64,000 nt of DNA from Simonsiella sp051414845 (GTDB taxonomy: Bacteria > Pseudomonadota > Gammaproteobacteria > Burkholderiales > Neisseriaceae). Positions within the stretch are counted from its first letter, which is position 1. Each line of letters begins with the position of its first letter. Shown here piece by piece: positions 15,884-25,398 of the stretch. The DNA is taken from the NCBI GenBank assembly GCA_051414845.1, contig CP183313.1:930001-994000 (forward strand). The letters run 5' to 3'. A model generated the notes under the pieces. That model worked only from the letters and a program-made list of their open reading frames with translations. It did not search any database and had not been told where the DNA came from. The translations under genes were made by a program, and so were the position numbers.

Positions 15884-17308
15884 TTAGAAAATCTCAAACA
15901 CGAAGAAAATCAGCGTGTGCAAAATAAACAGCGGCACCAAAATACCAAACGACCAAGCCATGTAGCCAAAGAAACTTGGCATCGGCACTTTGCGTTGTTC
16001 GGCAATGGCTTTAACCATGAAGTTTGGCGCATTACCAATGTAGCTCAATGCACCCATAAATACCGAACCCATAGACACCGCGAGCAAGGTATGAAATAAA
16101 TCCCCACGCATGAGTGCCTGTGGGTCACCGCCTGCCATGTTGAAAAACACGAGATAAGTGGGCGCATTATCCAAAAATGCGGACAGTAAACCTGTCATCC
16201 AGAAATACATGGTGTTAATCGGTTTTCCTGCGCTATCGTGCACCAGCGAGATCAAGCCAGCAAACGCGCCTTTTTCGCCCGCTTGCAACATCGCCAATAC
16301 AGGCGAGATGGTCACAAAAATACCTGCAAACAGTTTTGCCACTTCCAAAATCGGTTCCCAGTTGAACTCATTACCTTGGCGCACTTGCTTGGGCGTAATC
16401 ACCAAAGAAACAATGGTTAATACCACCAAAATCACATCACGCACTAAGTTTTGCAACAAATATGGCGTACCCAACACATCAATGCCAGCATGGTCAGGTT
16501 TCCACATGCCCGACAATAAAACTGCGCCAATCACACCAGCGAGCAATAAAAAGTTCCATTTGCCAAAAATTTGTAATTTTTCACTATCTGGCGATGGGTC
16601 ACGCGCTTCAATTTCGTCGTGTAAAGCAAAATAGCGGCTGTCAAGAAAATAAAATACAGTCAATAAAATTAATGAACTAATCAAAACAGGGATTGCCATG
16701 TGGACTACCGTCCAACCAAATTCCACGCCTTTTAAAAAGCCTAAGAATAGTGGTGGGTCGCCTAATGGCGTTAAACCACCGCCAATGTTTGCCACCAAAA
16801 ATATAAAGAAAACAACCACATGAACGCGGTGTTTGCGGTTATCATTGGCTTTCAATAATGGGCGAATCAACAACATTGCTGCGCCTGTTGTCCCCATAAC
16901 CGATGCCAACGCCGTGCCAATTGCCAAAATACTCGTATTCAATTTAGGCGAGCCGTGCAAGTTGCCCCATACCAAAATACCGCCTGAAATCGTGTACAAA
17001 GCCAGCAAAAGCAAGATAAACGGAATATATTCAGCCACCATCGCGTGCGCGATTAAATGCAAGGTTTCGGAAAAACCAAAAGCCAATGTAAACGGAATCA
17101 AAAATAAAATCGTCCAGCCCAATGTGATTTTGCCAAAATGATGATGCCAAAGTTTAGAGAACAGCAAAGGTCCTGTGGCAATAGACAATAAAATCAAAGC
17201 AAAGGGAATGCCCCAGACAAGGCTCAAGCTTGCACCGTCGAAAGATGCGGCGTTTGCCAAAACGGGCATAAGAAAAAGAGAAAGTGCTGTAGCGGTTTTG
17301 AAGCGCAT
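15884..17308 (-). CDS. NhaD-like sodium:proton antiporter
   Basis: A 474-residue inner-membrane transporter of the ion-transporter superfamily. It has an N-terminal cleavable-looking hydrophobic segment (ending ANA) and about 12 further hydrophobic helices. Family-type motifs are MGTTGAAMLLIRPLLKAN, ANIGGGLTPLGDPPLFLGFLKG and the C-terminal DNAPTYLVFFN and GALSYIGNAPNFMVKAI. NhaD proteins exchange Na+ or Li+ for H+. The TPLGDPP and NAPTYL loops are the expected ion-binding re-entrant regions. It is transcribed alone on the minus strand. Confidence 0.85.
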   Translation of the reverse strand: MRFKTATALSLFLMPVLANAASFDGASLSLVWGIPFALILLSIATGPLLFSKLWHHHFGKITLGWTILFLIPFTLAFGFSETLHLIAHAMVAEYIPFILLLLALYTISGGILVWGNLHGSPKLNTSILAIGTALASVMGTTGAAMLLIRPLLKANDNRKHRVHVVVFFIFLVANIGGGLTPLGDPPLFLGFLKGVEFGWTVVHMAIPVLISSLILLTVFYFLDSRYFALHDEIEARDPSPDSEKLQIFGKWNFLLLAGVIGAVLLSGMWKPDHAGIDVLGTPYLLQNLVRDVILVVLTIVSLVITPKQVRQGNEFNWEPILEVAKLFAGIFVTISPVLAMLQAGEKGAFAGLISLVHDSAGKPINTMYFWMTGLLSAFLDNAPTYLVFFNMAGGDPQALMRGDLFHTLLAVSMGSVFMGALSYIGNAPNFMVKAIAEQRKVPMPSFFGYMAWSFGILVPLFILHTLIFFVFEIF

Positions 17309-17651
17309 GGTTTGTTTTCCTTATGGTTATGGTTTGAAAAGTCACTTTATTTATGCGCAGACAAACTGGGATTTTTCAGGCTGCCTGAAACTAAAAGTGC
17401 GAAAACTGGCAGATTGTAAAAAAAAATTCACAAAATGCCAAATCCCCAGCGGCAGCCTGAAACGGATAAACACCATTTTTTACACAAAACTGCGCTTAAA
17501 GTCGCCAAAAAACAAGTAGTTCAATTATCTAATGTTCCTTTCGGGCTGCCTGAAAGATTATGTAAAACTCGTTTTATACACTTGTTTATTGTTTCAGGCT
17601 GCCTTATTTTAAAGTCGTTTGATAAAGCTCAACTCGATAAAACAAGGATAC
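17309..17651. other. 343-bp intergenic region
   Basis: Divergent spacer between the NhaD-like gene (minus) and the YkvA gene (plus). It holds three or four DUS or half-DUS copies (near 17378, 17450, 17545 and 17585) and AT-rich stretches that probably carry both promoters. I see no convincing gene in it. Confidence 0.5.
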
Positions 17652-18038
17652 ATGATGAAATTCTCGCGCCGCTCCACCGATACCGATCGCTACCAAAAAC
17701 ACTATTCTTCCAAACGCTTTTTAAGTAAACTGCCCGCGTTTGCCAAAGCAGCAGGTCGCAAAATTTTAGAACCCGCGATTCAGCTTTACTTTGCCGCAAC
17801 CGACAAAGACACGCCTAATTGGGCAAAACGCACGATTTACGGTGCGCTCGGTTATTTATTGTTGCCAGTGGACGTGTTGCCCGACTTTTTGCCGATGGTC
17901 GGCTTTACCGATGACTTGGGGATTTTAGTTGCCGCCGTTGCCGCCGTTGCCACGCACATCAAACCCGAGCACAAAGCCAAAGCGCGCGCGATGATGCAAA
18001 AATGGTTTAAAGACAAAGACATTATTGAGCATTCATAA
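17652..18038 (+). CDS. YkvA family (DUF1232) small membrane protein
   Basis: A 128-residue protein with the DUF1232 core WAKRTIYGALGYLLLP followed by VDVLPDFLPMVGFTDD and a second hydrophobic stretch ILVAAVAAVATHI. This is the signature of the YkvA family, whose biochemical role is unknown. The start at MMKFSRRS follows AAGGATAC, a good ribosome-binding site; the longer frame from 17619 lacks one. An inverted DUS pair lies just downstream. Confidence 0.85.
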   Translation: MMKFSRRSTDTDRYQKHYSSKRFLSKLPAFAKAAGRKILEPAIQLYFAATDKDTPNWAKRTIYGALGYLLLPVDVLPDFLPMVGFTDDLGILVAAVAAVATHIKPEHKAKARAMMQKWFKDKDIIEHS

Positions 18039-18050
18039 CATCCAATCAAA

Positions 18051-18076
18051 AGGCTGCCTGAAATTTCAGGCAGCCT
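18051..18076. terminator. DUS-pair terminator between convergent genes
   Basis: AGGCTGCCTGAAA is joined directly to TTTCAGGCAGCCT, giving a 13-bp perfect palindrome between the ends of the YkvA gene and the MFS gene. T-richness is present on both sides, so it could serve both strands. Confidence 0.7.
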
Positions 18077-18090
18077 TTAATCATGACAAA

Positions 18091-19401
18091 TCAAACACTT
18101 TTATCTTGTTTACGAAAATCCGCCAACACTTTGGGCGAACGCATGGCAAGGTAAATAATCATCGGAATATTGCCCAACGCCACCACCAAATACAGCAACA
18201 AAATACTGTCAAACACAAACAATAACACCGCGCTAATCAATGCTGCTGATACCATAAACACCGCATTCACAATATTGTTTGCCGCAATCGCTTGAGCGCG
18301 AAATTCATCGCTACTGGCGGTTTGCAGCCAAGTGTAAAGCGGTACAGAAAAGAAGCCGCCAAAAAAACCAATTCCTAACATCGTCAAGATAATCAGATAA
18401 GCAAAGCCGTGCGACAAAAAACTAAAAATGCCCTCTAATTGGCCGCCTGAAAAGTGCAAACTGTTGGCAAATACGACCAACAAACCGCCACATAACGTCA
18501 AGCCCACGCCGCCCACGGCAACCAAACCCAAACGCAACGCGCCTTTGCTAATACGCGCGCAAAACACCGAACCGCAAGCAATGCCGATGGAAAACAGCGC
18601 GAGCATGAGATTGAACACATTGTCGTTGCCGCCCAAATGTTTTTGCACAAAAGTCGGCAATTGCGTTGTATAAACCGAGCCAATAAACCAAAACCATGAA
18701 ATACCAAAAATCGCAGTAAGCAATTCTTTTTGTTTAAAAATATCGCGCATCAATACTTTGGTAGAACGCGCAAAATTCGCGTCAATTTTCAGGCTGCTGT
18801 CTTTTGCCGCCACCGATGGCATAAACACGCTGGCAAGCAAACCCAAAATCGCAGTGCCAACCACCCAAATCGTTAAAGCCAATGGACTGCTGCCTGCCAC
18901 CATGGTACCCAAAATTTGCCCCAATAAAATTGCCAAAAACGTGCCAGATTCAATCAAGCCGTTGCCCATCACAAGTTCTTTGTCGTCCAAATATTCAGGC
19001 AAAATCGCGTATTTTACAGGTCCAAACAGAGTAGATTGCGCGCCCATAACAAACAAACAAAACAGCAGCAAGGGCGCGGATTGCAAGTAAAAACCATACG
19101 CCGCCAAAGACATGGTGCAGACTTCCAATACTTTGGTCATTTGTGCCAAACGTGCCTTGTTAAAACGCGTTGCCAGTTGCCCCGCAAAAGCGGAAAATAA
19201 AAAATACGGCAACACAAACAACAACGCGCCCAAGTTCAACATTTGGCTAGGCGGCAACACGGAATTTTGCCCCAAACCATAGAAGCTTATCATCACAAAC
19301 AGCGATGTTTTGAACAAATTATCGTTAAACGCGCCCAAAAATTGCGTACCAAACAAGGGCGAAAAACGGAGCGACAGGGCAAAAGATTGTAGGGGTTTCA
19401 T
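18091..19401 (-). CDS. MFS transporter, LplT-like
   Basis: A 436-residue major facilitator with about 12 hydrophobic helices. The N-terminal FGTQFLGAFNDNLFKTSLFVMI is characteristic of lysophospholipid transporter LplT and related flippases. GPVKYAILPEYL and LVMGNGLIESGTFLAILLGQ support this. LplT returns lysophospholipids to the inner leaflet for re-acylation; no Aas acyltransferase is fused or adjacent here. The start MKPLQSFAL is chosen because the longer frame adds 16 residues from repeat DNA. Confidence 0.8.
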   Translation of the reverse strand: MKPLQSFALSLRFSPLFGTQFLGAFNDNLFKTSLFVMISFYGLGQNSVLPPSQMLNLGALLFVLPYFLFSAFAGQLATRFNKARLAQMTKVLEVCTMSLAAYGFYLQSAPLLLFCLFVMGAQSTLFGPVKYAILPEYLDDKELVMGNGLIESGTFLAILLGQILGTMVAGSSPLALTIWVVGTAILGLLASVFMPSVAAKDSSLKIDANFARSTKVLMRDIFKQKELLTAIFGISWFWFIGSVYTTQLPTFVQKHLGGNDNVFNLMLALFSIGIACGSVFCARISKGALRLGLVAVGGVGLTLCGGLLVVFANSLHFSGGQLEGIFSFLSHGFAYLIILTMLGIGFFGGFFSVPLYTWLQTASSDEFRAQAIAANNIVNAVFMVSAALISAVLLFVFDSILLLYLVVALGNIPMIIYLAMRSPKVLADFRKQDKSV

Positions 19402-19418
19402 TGGATTTCTTTCAGAAC

Positions 19419-19440
19419 GTAGGTTGGGGCAAGACCCAAC
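19419..19440 (+). repeat. GTAG-type REP hairpin
   Basis: GTAG followed by the stem GTTGGG/CCCAAC with loop GCAAGA. A decayed relative (GTTGGGTTTACAACCCAAC) lies 110 bp away at 19551-19569, with a DUS between them. Confidence 0.55.
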
Positions 19441-19577
19441 ATTCATCATGTTTCAAATCATTTTTGAGTTTAGCAACCAAACGACACATTTTCAGGCAGC
19501 CTGAAAATAGTTTGAGCCAAGAGCCAGCATTCATTACATTTCAGATACTTGTTGGGTTTACAACCCAACCAACAAAG

Positions 19578-19751
19578 CTATTTTTTATCATCATTACGCA
19601 AATGCGTCGTATCGTCATCGTCCATCAAAATGCGGTGCGCCGGCCCTTCTAAATCATCAAATTGCCCATTTTTGCCCGACCACCAAAAAAAGTAACCAAT
19701 GCAAAACGCCAAAATAATGCTGATGGGAATTAAAATATACAAACTTTCCAT
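19578..19751 (-). CDS. ccoS: Cytochrome oxidase maturation protein CcoS
   Basis: A 57-residue protein with one membrane helix (MESLYILIPISIILAFCIGY), then FFWWSGKNGQFDDLEGPAHRIL. That is the characteristic CcoS sequence needed for cbb3 oxidase cofactor insertion. The start at MESLY overlaps the stop of the upstream gene (TAATG). The usual neighbour, the copper ATPase ccoI, is not in this window. The tail is acidic and short. Confidence 0.9.
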   Translation of the reverse strand: MESLYILIPISIILAFCIGYFFWWSGKNGQFDDLEGPAHRILMDDDDTTHLRNDDKK

Positions 19752-20053
19752 TACATCGTTCCTGTTAAATCCGTGAGCAAAAAGTGGTGTCCGTGAATCG
19801 TGAGCCACTCTTGGCGAATGTGTCCCAGCGTTTCATCGTCGCTATCACGCAGCCACACTTTATCGCCATCAATCTGCCAAAACAACGCACGTTCATCATC
19901 TTCTACCAAACGCAACACACGCTCGTTTTGTCCCGTCGCTTGCAATTTCAAGGCAAATTCGCCACTTTGTGGCGTATCGCTGTCTTCGTCTGAACTCATC
20001 ACCAAAAAGCCCAAATGTTCGCCATCGGGCGTAGAAATAGAAAAATAGTGCAT
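19751..20053 (-). CDS. Conserved-looking small acidic protein, unknown
   Basis: A 100-residue cytosolic protein starting MHYFSISTPDGEHLGFLVMSS. It is rich in Asp/Glu, without signal peptide or membrane segment, and carries repeated short beta-strand-like blocks (FWQIDGDKVWLRD, LTIHGHHFLLTDL). It is translationally coupled to ccoS by a TAATG overlap. A role linked to oxidase assembly is possible only by association. The longer frame from 20143 has no better start. Confidence 0.6.
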   Translation of the reverse strand: MHYFSISTPDGEHLGFLVMSSDEDSDTPQSGEFALKLQATGQNERVLRLVEDDERALFWQIDGDKVWLRDSDDETLGHIRQEWLTIHGHHFLLTDLTGTM

Positions 20054-20276
20054 ATAGCTTACCTGAAAAATAAAGCGAAATTGTAGCGCGTTTTGCTGGC
20101 TTTGACTTGGTTTGACACGTAAAAGCAACATGATTTTTTGCATAATTCGATTTAGAGTCTAATTACAAAAGTTTACCCATTTTGAAACGATCCTACCAAA
20201 AGACTGCCTGAAAATTTGTATAATCAATCGCTCAAGCACTTGCTTGATTTTTTTGACAACAACCAAGGACACTATA

Positions 20277-20576
20277 ATGAAATTAAAACGCACACTTTTA
20301 ACTACCGTTGCTTTGTTTGCTGTTTCCGCACCTGCTTTAGCAGACAATGATGACTTGATTTATCAACAAAACAGCAGTCAATTTATTACCCATGAAAAAG
20401 CACGTGATGTTGCCATTGAAGCTGTTGGCGGCGGTACAGTAAAAGATGGCGATGTGGATTTCGAGCACAGCGCAAAACACGGTGATTATTTTGAAGTCGA
20501 AGTTTTGGGCAAAGATGGCAAAGAATACGATGTAAAAATTGATGCCAAAACAGGTAAAGTGTTGCACAAAGCATAA
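20277..20576 (+). CDS. Periplasmic PepSY-domain protein
   Basis: A 99-residue protein with a signal peptide MKLKRTLLTTVALFAVSAPALA. One PepSY domain follows (ITHEKARDVAIEAVGGGTVKDG, then YFEVEVLGKDGKEYDVKIDAKTGKVL). PepSY domains often inhibit proteases or bind ligands in the periplasm. The start is supported by AAGGAC 8 bp upstream. A TATAAT -10 lies at 20219-20224. It is monocistronic, with an inverted DUS pair downstream. Confidence 0.85.
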   Translation: MKLKRTLLTTVALFAVSAPALADNDDLIYQQNSSQFITHEKARDVAIEAVGGGTVKDGDVDFEHSAKHGDYFEVEVLGKDGKEYDVKIDAKTGKVLHKA

Positions 20577-20603
20577 GATTGGTAATTTAAGGAACACCTG
20601 AAT

Positions 20604-20655
20604 AGGCTGCCTGAAAAGTTAAAACGCGCTACAATGCAGACTTTTCAGGCAGCCT
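20604..20655. repeat. Widely spaced inverted DUS pair
   Basis: AGGCTGCCTGAAAAGT and ACTTTTCAGGCAGCCT form a perfect 16-bp stem with a 20-nt loop that contains TACAAT. On the plus strand it is followed by TTTTAGCTTTTT. It is a likely terminator of the PepSY gene, with a possible promoter of the next gene in its loop. Confidence 0.55.
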
Positions 20656-20672
20656 TTTAGCTTTTTAAGATT

Positions 20673-21158
20673 ATGTTACCGCTCCCCAAACGACCTCCAG
20701 CCAATGCCGAAAAACTGCGCCGCCGTTTAAATTGGTGGTCGCCGCTATTTTTTATGGGCATTCAAATCACCTATTTATCCAATGATTACACTCATTGCCG
20801 CGCGCGTTTACGTAATTGGTTCAACACCAAAAACACACACGGCTCGCAATTTGGTGGCAGCTTATTTGCGATGACCGACCCGATTTACGCAATGATGTGC
20901 AACTGTTTATTTGGTGACAGACATTATGTGTGGGACAAAGCCGCTAGCATTGAATTTGTGAAACCTGGTCGCGGCGAAGTGTATTTGGATTGCCAAATCA
21001 GCCATGAAAAAATCGAAGAAATTTTGGCGCACACGGCAACAGGCGAAAAGCATTTCCCTGAATTTACTGTGCGCGTATTTGATGCCAATGACGACACCAT
21101 CGCCATTGCGCAACGCATTCTTTATATTCGTTTGAAAAAAGAATATCGCCCCTCATAG
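20673..21158 (+). CDS. DUF4442 hotdog-fold thioesterase-like protein
   Basis: A 161-residue protein with LRNWFNTKNTHGSQFGGSLFAMTDPIYAMM (hotdog central helix region, about residues 46-75) and YVWDKAASIEFVKPGRGEV. This matches the DUF4442/YiiD-type putative acyl-CoA thioesterases. The substrate is unknown. It lies upstream of kdsA with an inverted DUS pair between, so it is probably transcribed separately. Confidence 0.8.
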   Translation: MLPLPKRPPANAEKLRRRLNWWSPLFFMGIQITYLSNDYTHCRARLRNWFNTKNTHGSQFGGSLFAMTDPIYAMMCNCLFGDRHYVWDKAASIEFVKPGRGEVYLDCQISHEKIEEILAHTATGEKHFPEFTVRVFDANDDTIAIAQRILYIRLKKEYRPS

Positions 21159-21161
21159 ACG

Positions 21162-21196
21162 TTTTCAGGCAGCCTATCTTTCAGGCTGCCTGAAAA
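21162..21196 (+). terminator. Inverted DUS pair before kdsA
   Basis: TTTTCAGGCAGCCT and AGGCTGCCTGAAAA form a 14-bp stem with a 7-nt loop. The following sequence is only weakly T-rich, so termination is likely but not certain. Confidence 0.5.
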
Positions 21197-21230
21197 GCTG
21201 TTTTGTTTAGTTATCTAACAAGGAAACATC

Positions 21231-22073
21231 ATGGACATTCAAATCCAAAATTTAACCGTTGCCAATCATCGTCCTTTTACTTTATTCGGCGGAATCAACG
21301 TATTAGAAGACATAGATTCCACTTTGCGTGCGGCAGAACATTATGTGAAAGTAACTGACAAACTCGGCATTCCTTATGTGTTTAAAGCCTCATTTGACAA
21401 AGCCAACCGCTCATCGGTGCATTCATATCGCGGCGTAGGCTTGGACGAGGGCATGAAGATTTTTGCCGAAGTGAAACGCCAATTTGGTTGCCCTGTGATT
21501 ACCGATGTACACGAGTCTTATCAATGTGCGCCTGTTGCCGAAGTGGTGGACGTGTTGCAATTGCCCGCATTTTTGGCACGTCAAACCGATTTGGTAACGG
21601 CAATGGCGAAAACTGGTGCAGTGATTAATGTGAAAAAACCGCAATTTTTAAGCCCACATCAAATGAAAAACATCGTCGATAAATTTGAAGAAGCGGGCAA
21701 CAAAAATGTGATTCTATGTGAACGTGGCGCGCAATTTGGTTATGATAATTTGGTGGTGGATATGCTCGGCTTTGGTGTGATGAAAAAAACTTGCCACGAT
21801 TTGCCGATTATTTTTGATGTAACCCACTCTTTGCAACAGCGCGAATTAGGCGCAGCAGCTTCAGGCGGTCGCCGTAGTCAAGTGTTAGATTTGGCTTTGG
21901 CGGGTATGGCAACAGGTTTGGCAGGCTTATTTTTGGAAAGCCACGAAAATCCTGATAAAGCGCGTTGCGACGGACCTAGTGCTTTGCCTTTGCATTTATT
22001 GGAAGAATTCTTAGTGCGCGTGAAAGCGGTGGACGATACAGTAAAGTCGTTTGCTAAATTGAATATTGAATAA
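21231..22073 (+). CDS. kdsA: 3-deoxy-8-phosphooctulonate (KDO-8-P) synthase
   Basis: A 280-residue aldolase-type enzyme. It condenses phosphoenolpyruvate with arabinose 5-phosphate for the KDO of lipooligosaccharide. Signatures are the VFKASFDKANRSS region, DVHESYQCAPVAEVVDVLQLPAFLARQTDL, NVKKPQFLSPHQM and IIFDVTHSLQ. A strong ribosome-binding site (AAGGAAACATC) precedes the start. The closing SHENPDKARCDGPSALPL is family-typical. No other LOS genes are adjacent. Confidence 0.98.
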   Translation: MDIQIQNLTVANHRPFTLFGGINVLEDIDSTLRAAEHYVKVTDKLGIPYVFKASFDKANRSSVHSYRGVGLDEGMKIFAEVKRQFGCPVITDVHESYQCAPVAEVVDVLQLPAFLARQTDLVTAMAKTGAVINVKKPQFLSPHQMKNIVDKFEEAGNKNVILCERGAQFGYDNLVVDMLGFGVMKKTCHDLPIIFDVTHSLQQRELGAAASGGRRSQVLDLALAGMATGLAGLFLESHENPDKARCDGPSALPLHLLEEFLVRVKAVDDTVKSFAKLNIE

Positions 22074-22089
22074 TTGAAAACATATTAAA

Positions 22090-22118
22090 AGGCTGCCTGA
22101 AAGTTTTTCAGGCAGCCT
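22090..22118. terminator. DUS-pair terminator between kdsA and lctP
   Basis: AGGCTGCCTGAAA, a 3-nt loop and TTTCAGGCAGCCT lie between two convergent genes. T or A runs flank both sides, so it can end both transcripts. Confidence 0.8.
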
Positions 22119-22134
22119 TTTAAGCGACACTAAT

Positions 22135-23691
22135 TTATAAAGCAAACATCGTAAAGCAATACACAGTAATCCCCGCAATCACGACATACACCGCCGCATA
22201 AGGCAATGCTGATTTCAAGAATGCACCTTCTTGACCTTGTTGCTCACAAGCAGCAGTGGCAATGGCGATACTTTGTGGCGAAATGATTTTACCGCCTGTT
22301 GCGCCCGCCGTATTTGCCGCCGCCAACCAAGATTTATCCATGCCAATTTTATCGGCAACGGTAGCTTGCAATTTACCAAACAAAATATTGGAAGACGTAT
22401 CGCTACCTGTGGCGAATGTACCGATTGCGCCTACTAATGGTGCAAACAATGGATAGAATGTGCCCGTTGCGTCTACCAGACCATTGGCAATTACAGCAAT
22501 CATGCTGCTGTGGCTCATCACTGCACTCATCGCTACCAAGCTGATAACGGTAATGCCCGAGGCTTTCATTTTCACCAAAGTTTGTCCCAAAATTTGTAAC
22601 AATTTACCCGCCGAAACACCTTGCACCAAGCCGCCAATAAATGCGCCCAAGAACAACATCAAACCTGCGTTCGACAACCAACCAAAGCTAAATGCTTTGC
22701 CTTCGGCATAAATCGGCAAATGGATTTTGCTAACTAAAGTTGATTTCAAAAACGCGCTAATCGGGCCTGACAATGGGCTTGCCAACAAGATAAATACCAA
22801 GATAAAACCATAAACCGCCCAAGCTTTCGCCATTTGCGCGCCTGTGATTTCTTTGTCGGCAGGTGCGTCTTTTTTCTCGGTTAATTTCGCGTACAACACG
22901 ATAAACACGATACACGCAATGCTACCCAAAATTGCAGGCGTTTCCGCGCCAATAAAGTATGCCGCAATAAACTGTACACCTAAAGACAAACCGCCCACTA
23001 CAGCCGACAAAATAATATTCGGTACGACATATTTTTTCGCGGTGTCAGTCAAAGTCAAAATCACAAATGGCACAAGGAACATCAACGCTGCCAATTGAAT
23101 CACCACATCGCCCGCAATTGCATGGGTTTGTTCCGCCGTTACCGCTGAGCCATAAACTTCTTTTGCCAAAGTAATCACAGGAATGCCGACCGCGCCAAAA
23201 CCAGTTGCCACGCTGTTACCAATCAAAGAAACCAAAGCAGAAAAGCGTGGCGAAAAGCCTAAGCCAATCAAAATTGCTGCGGGAATGGCGACCGCAGTAC
23301 CAAAACCTGCCATACCTTCGAGCAAACCACCAAAGCCCCAGACAATCAACAAAACTTGAATGCGTTTATCGCTGGAAATATTGGTAAATTGTTGTTTAAT
23401 TACTTCAATTTGTTTGCTTTCCAGCAACACATTGTAGCTAAACAAAGCCATCAAAATCACAATTAAAATCGGGAAAACGGCTTTTAAAATGCCTTCCACA
23501 AATGCCCAAAATACATAGCTTGCGCCAAAACCTTGCGGCGGCGTGAAACCTGATAAATTAGGCACGGCAAATAAAGCAATCAACACAGCGGACAATACTG
23601 CCAACATAGCACTTTTGTCGCCACGCATTTTCAAGCCAATCATCAAAAAAATGAGCAGCAAAATAGGAAAAATGGAAAGTAGGATACTCAT
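22135..23691 (-). CDS. lctP: L-lactate permease
   Basis: A 518-residue inner-membrane permease of the LctP/GlcA family with about 13 hydrophobic helices. Diagnostic stretches are GGLLEGMAGFGTAVAIPAAILIGLGFSP, LIGNSVATGFGAVGIPVITLAKEVYG, and the C-terminal FATGSDTSSNILFGKLQ and AANTAGATGGKIISPQSIAIA. It imports L-lactate by proton symport. It lies immediately downstream of, and on the same strand as, the lut genes. A 258-bp spacer with several DUS copies separates them, so it probably has its own promoter. Confidence 0.97.
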   Translation of the reverse strand: MSILLSIFPILLLIFLMIGLKMRGDKSAMLAVLSAVLIALFAVPNLSGFTPPQGFGASYVFWAFVEGILKAVFPILIVILMALFSYNVLLESKQIEVIKQQFTNISSDKRIQVLLIVWGFGGLLEGMAGFGTAVAIPAAILIGLGFSPRFSALVSLIGNSVATGFGAVGIPVITLAKEVYGSAVTAEQTHAIAGDVVIQLAALMFLVPFVILTLTDTAKKYVVPNIILSAVVGGLSLGVQFIAAYFIGAETPAILGSIACIVFIVLYAKLTEKKDAPADKEITGAQMAKAWAVYGFILVFILLASPLSGPISAFLKSTLVSKIHLPIYAEGKAFSFGWLSNAGLMLFLGAFIGGLVQGVSAGKLLQILGQTLVKMKASGITVISLVAMSAVMSHSSMIAVIANGLVDATGTFYPLFAPLVGAIGTFATGSDTSSNILFGKLQATVADKIGMDKSWLAAANTAGATGGKIISPQSIAIATAACEQQGQEGAFLKSALPYAAVYVVIAGITVYCFTMFAL

Positions 23692-23949
23692 GATAAACTC
23701 TTGAATGTGAATAGTTAATGAAGTATTTTTAGTTTTCAGGCTGCCTGAAAAAAGCAGTATAAATCAGATAATGAGTGAACAAACAGAGGATGAAATTGAA
23801 TAATCAAACTGCTTTTCAGGCAGCCTGAAAGGGAAAATAGATGGTTGAAATCACTGTGTTTTTGTATCTCCTCATTTTGTTTATTTTTCAGGCAGCCTGA
23901 AAGTATTTTCTCAAAATAATTTTTCAGGCTGCCTCTTGTTACTCAGCAA

Positions 23950-25398
23950 TCAATGCTTATTTTGCTGCTTTTCCGCCATCATTTGATGTAAGGTTTTCGC
24001 CGCAGGCTTCATCGGACTGTGATTTTTCGTCCAATCCAACTGCCAGCTTGGGGTTAAACCACGGAATTTACTTGCCGCCCAGCCAAACGCCATATACGCT
24101 TTTTTGCCGCTGAAAATACCGTCAAACGTGCGCCAAGCCAATTGTTCGCCAAAGGTGTGCGACGCGCCCTGCCCTGTAATTGGGTGCGGCACTTGTTCAT
24201 TAGGCGAACGCTGTGCTTCTACGCGCAAACGCTGCATTTGTTCGGTAATCGGAATGCGCACAGGGCAAACTTCTACACATGCGCCACACATAGAACATGC
24301 GGTTGGCAAATCGCGCGTGGCTTCCAAGCCAAGCAAATGTGGTGACAAAATTTCGCCAATTGGGCCGGGATAAGTTGTGCCATACGCCGCGCCGCCAATG
24401 CGTGTATAAACTGGGCAGTGGTTCATGCACGCGCCGCAACGGATACATTGCAACGTGCGGCGCATTTGCTCGTCGGCATAGGCTTGCGTGCGTCCGTTGT
24501 CCAGCAACACCAAGTGCATTTCTTGCGGACCATCCAGCTCTTCGCTGCGACGCGGGCCGGTAATCATATTGAAATAAGTGGTGATATTTTGACCAATCGC
24601 GGTGCGTGGCAACTGGCTATACAGCGGCACCACATCGGTTAATTTGGCGACTACTTTTTCAATGCCTGTAATCGCGATGTGTACAGGTGGCACGCTGGTG
24701 GACAAGCGTCCGTTGCCTTCGTTTTCCACAAGACACAAAGTACCTGTTTCAGCAACGGCAAAATTCACGCCGCTCAAACCGACATCGGCAGTGCGATAAA
24801 TATCGCGCAACGCCATGCGCGCGAAGCCTGTGAGTTTGTCTACATCGTCGGTTAATTCTGTGCCAATGTTGTCGTGGAACAATTGGCTCACTTGCTCTTT
24901 GGTTTTGTGAATCGCGGGCATTACGATGTGTGTCGGCTTTTCGCCTGCCATTTGGACGATGTATTCGCCCAAATCGCTTTCAATTGCTTGAATGCCTTGC
25001 GCTTGCAAATAATGGTTCAACTCGATTTCTTCGCTGACCATGGATTTGCCTTTAACCATCAATTTACCATTGCGGTCAGTGATGATTTTGTGAATGATTT
25101 GGCAGGCTTCAGACGGCGATTCCGCCCAATGCACTTTCACGCCTAATTCAATCAGTTTTTCTTCCAATTGCACCAATAATTCAGGCAGGCGCGACAAGGA
25201 ACGCTGGCGCACGTGTTCACACAAATCGCGTAGCATTTGCAATTCTTGTTCGTCCGACAACACGGCTTTGCGCTTGGTCATCAGCATATCCATGGCGGTG
25301 CGCAAACTTTTGCGCAAAGGCTTGTCCGCCAAGGCTTCTACCGCGTTTTGTTTGAAAGTTTCAGGACGCGGATGGAAATGAACCGTTTGGGTAGTCAT
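23950..25398 (-). CDS. lutB: Lactate utilization iron-sulfur protein LutB
   Basis: A 482-residue subunit of the LutABC/LldEFG L-lactate dehydrogenase. It carries the DUF162-type lower part (FAVAETGTLCLVENEGNGRL). Two 4Fe-4S motifs follow: CIRCGACMNHCPVY (about residue 315) and CSMCGACVEVCPV (about 365). The C-terminal tail after PITGQGASH is normal for the family. The start MTTQTVHFHPRPE is chosen; the longer frame would translate a DUS. A spacer of about 180 bp with DUS copies separates it from lutC upstream. Confidence 0.95.
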   Translation of the reverse strand: MTTQTVHFHPRPETFKQNAVEALADKPLRKSLRTAMDMLMTKRKAVLSDEQELQMLRDLCEHVRQRSLSRLPELLVQLEEKLIELGVKVHWAESPSEACQIIHKIITDRNGKLMVKGKSMVSEEIELNHYLQAQGIQAIESDLGEYIVQMAGEKPTHIVMPAIHKTKEQVSQLFHDNIGTELTDDVDKLTGFARMALRDIYRTADVGLSGVNFAVAETGTLCLVENEGNGRLSTSVPPVHIAITGIEKVVAKLTDVVPLYSQLPRTAIGQNITTYFNMITGPRRSEELDGPQEMHLVLLDNGRTQAYADEQMRRTLQCIRCGACMNHCPVYTRIGGAAYGTTYPGPIGEILSPHLLGLEATRDLPTACSMCGACVEVCPVRIPITEQMQRLRVEAQRSPNEQVPHPITGQGASHTFGEQLAWRTFDGIFSGKKAYMAFGWAASKFRGLTPSWQLDWTKNHSPMKPAAKTLHQMMAEKQQNKH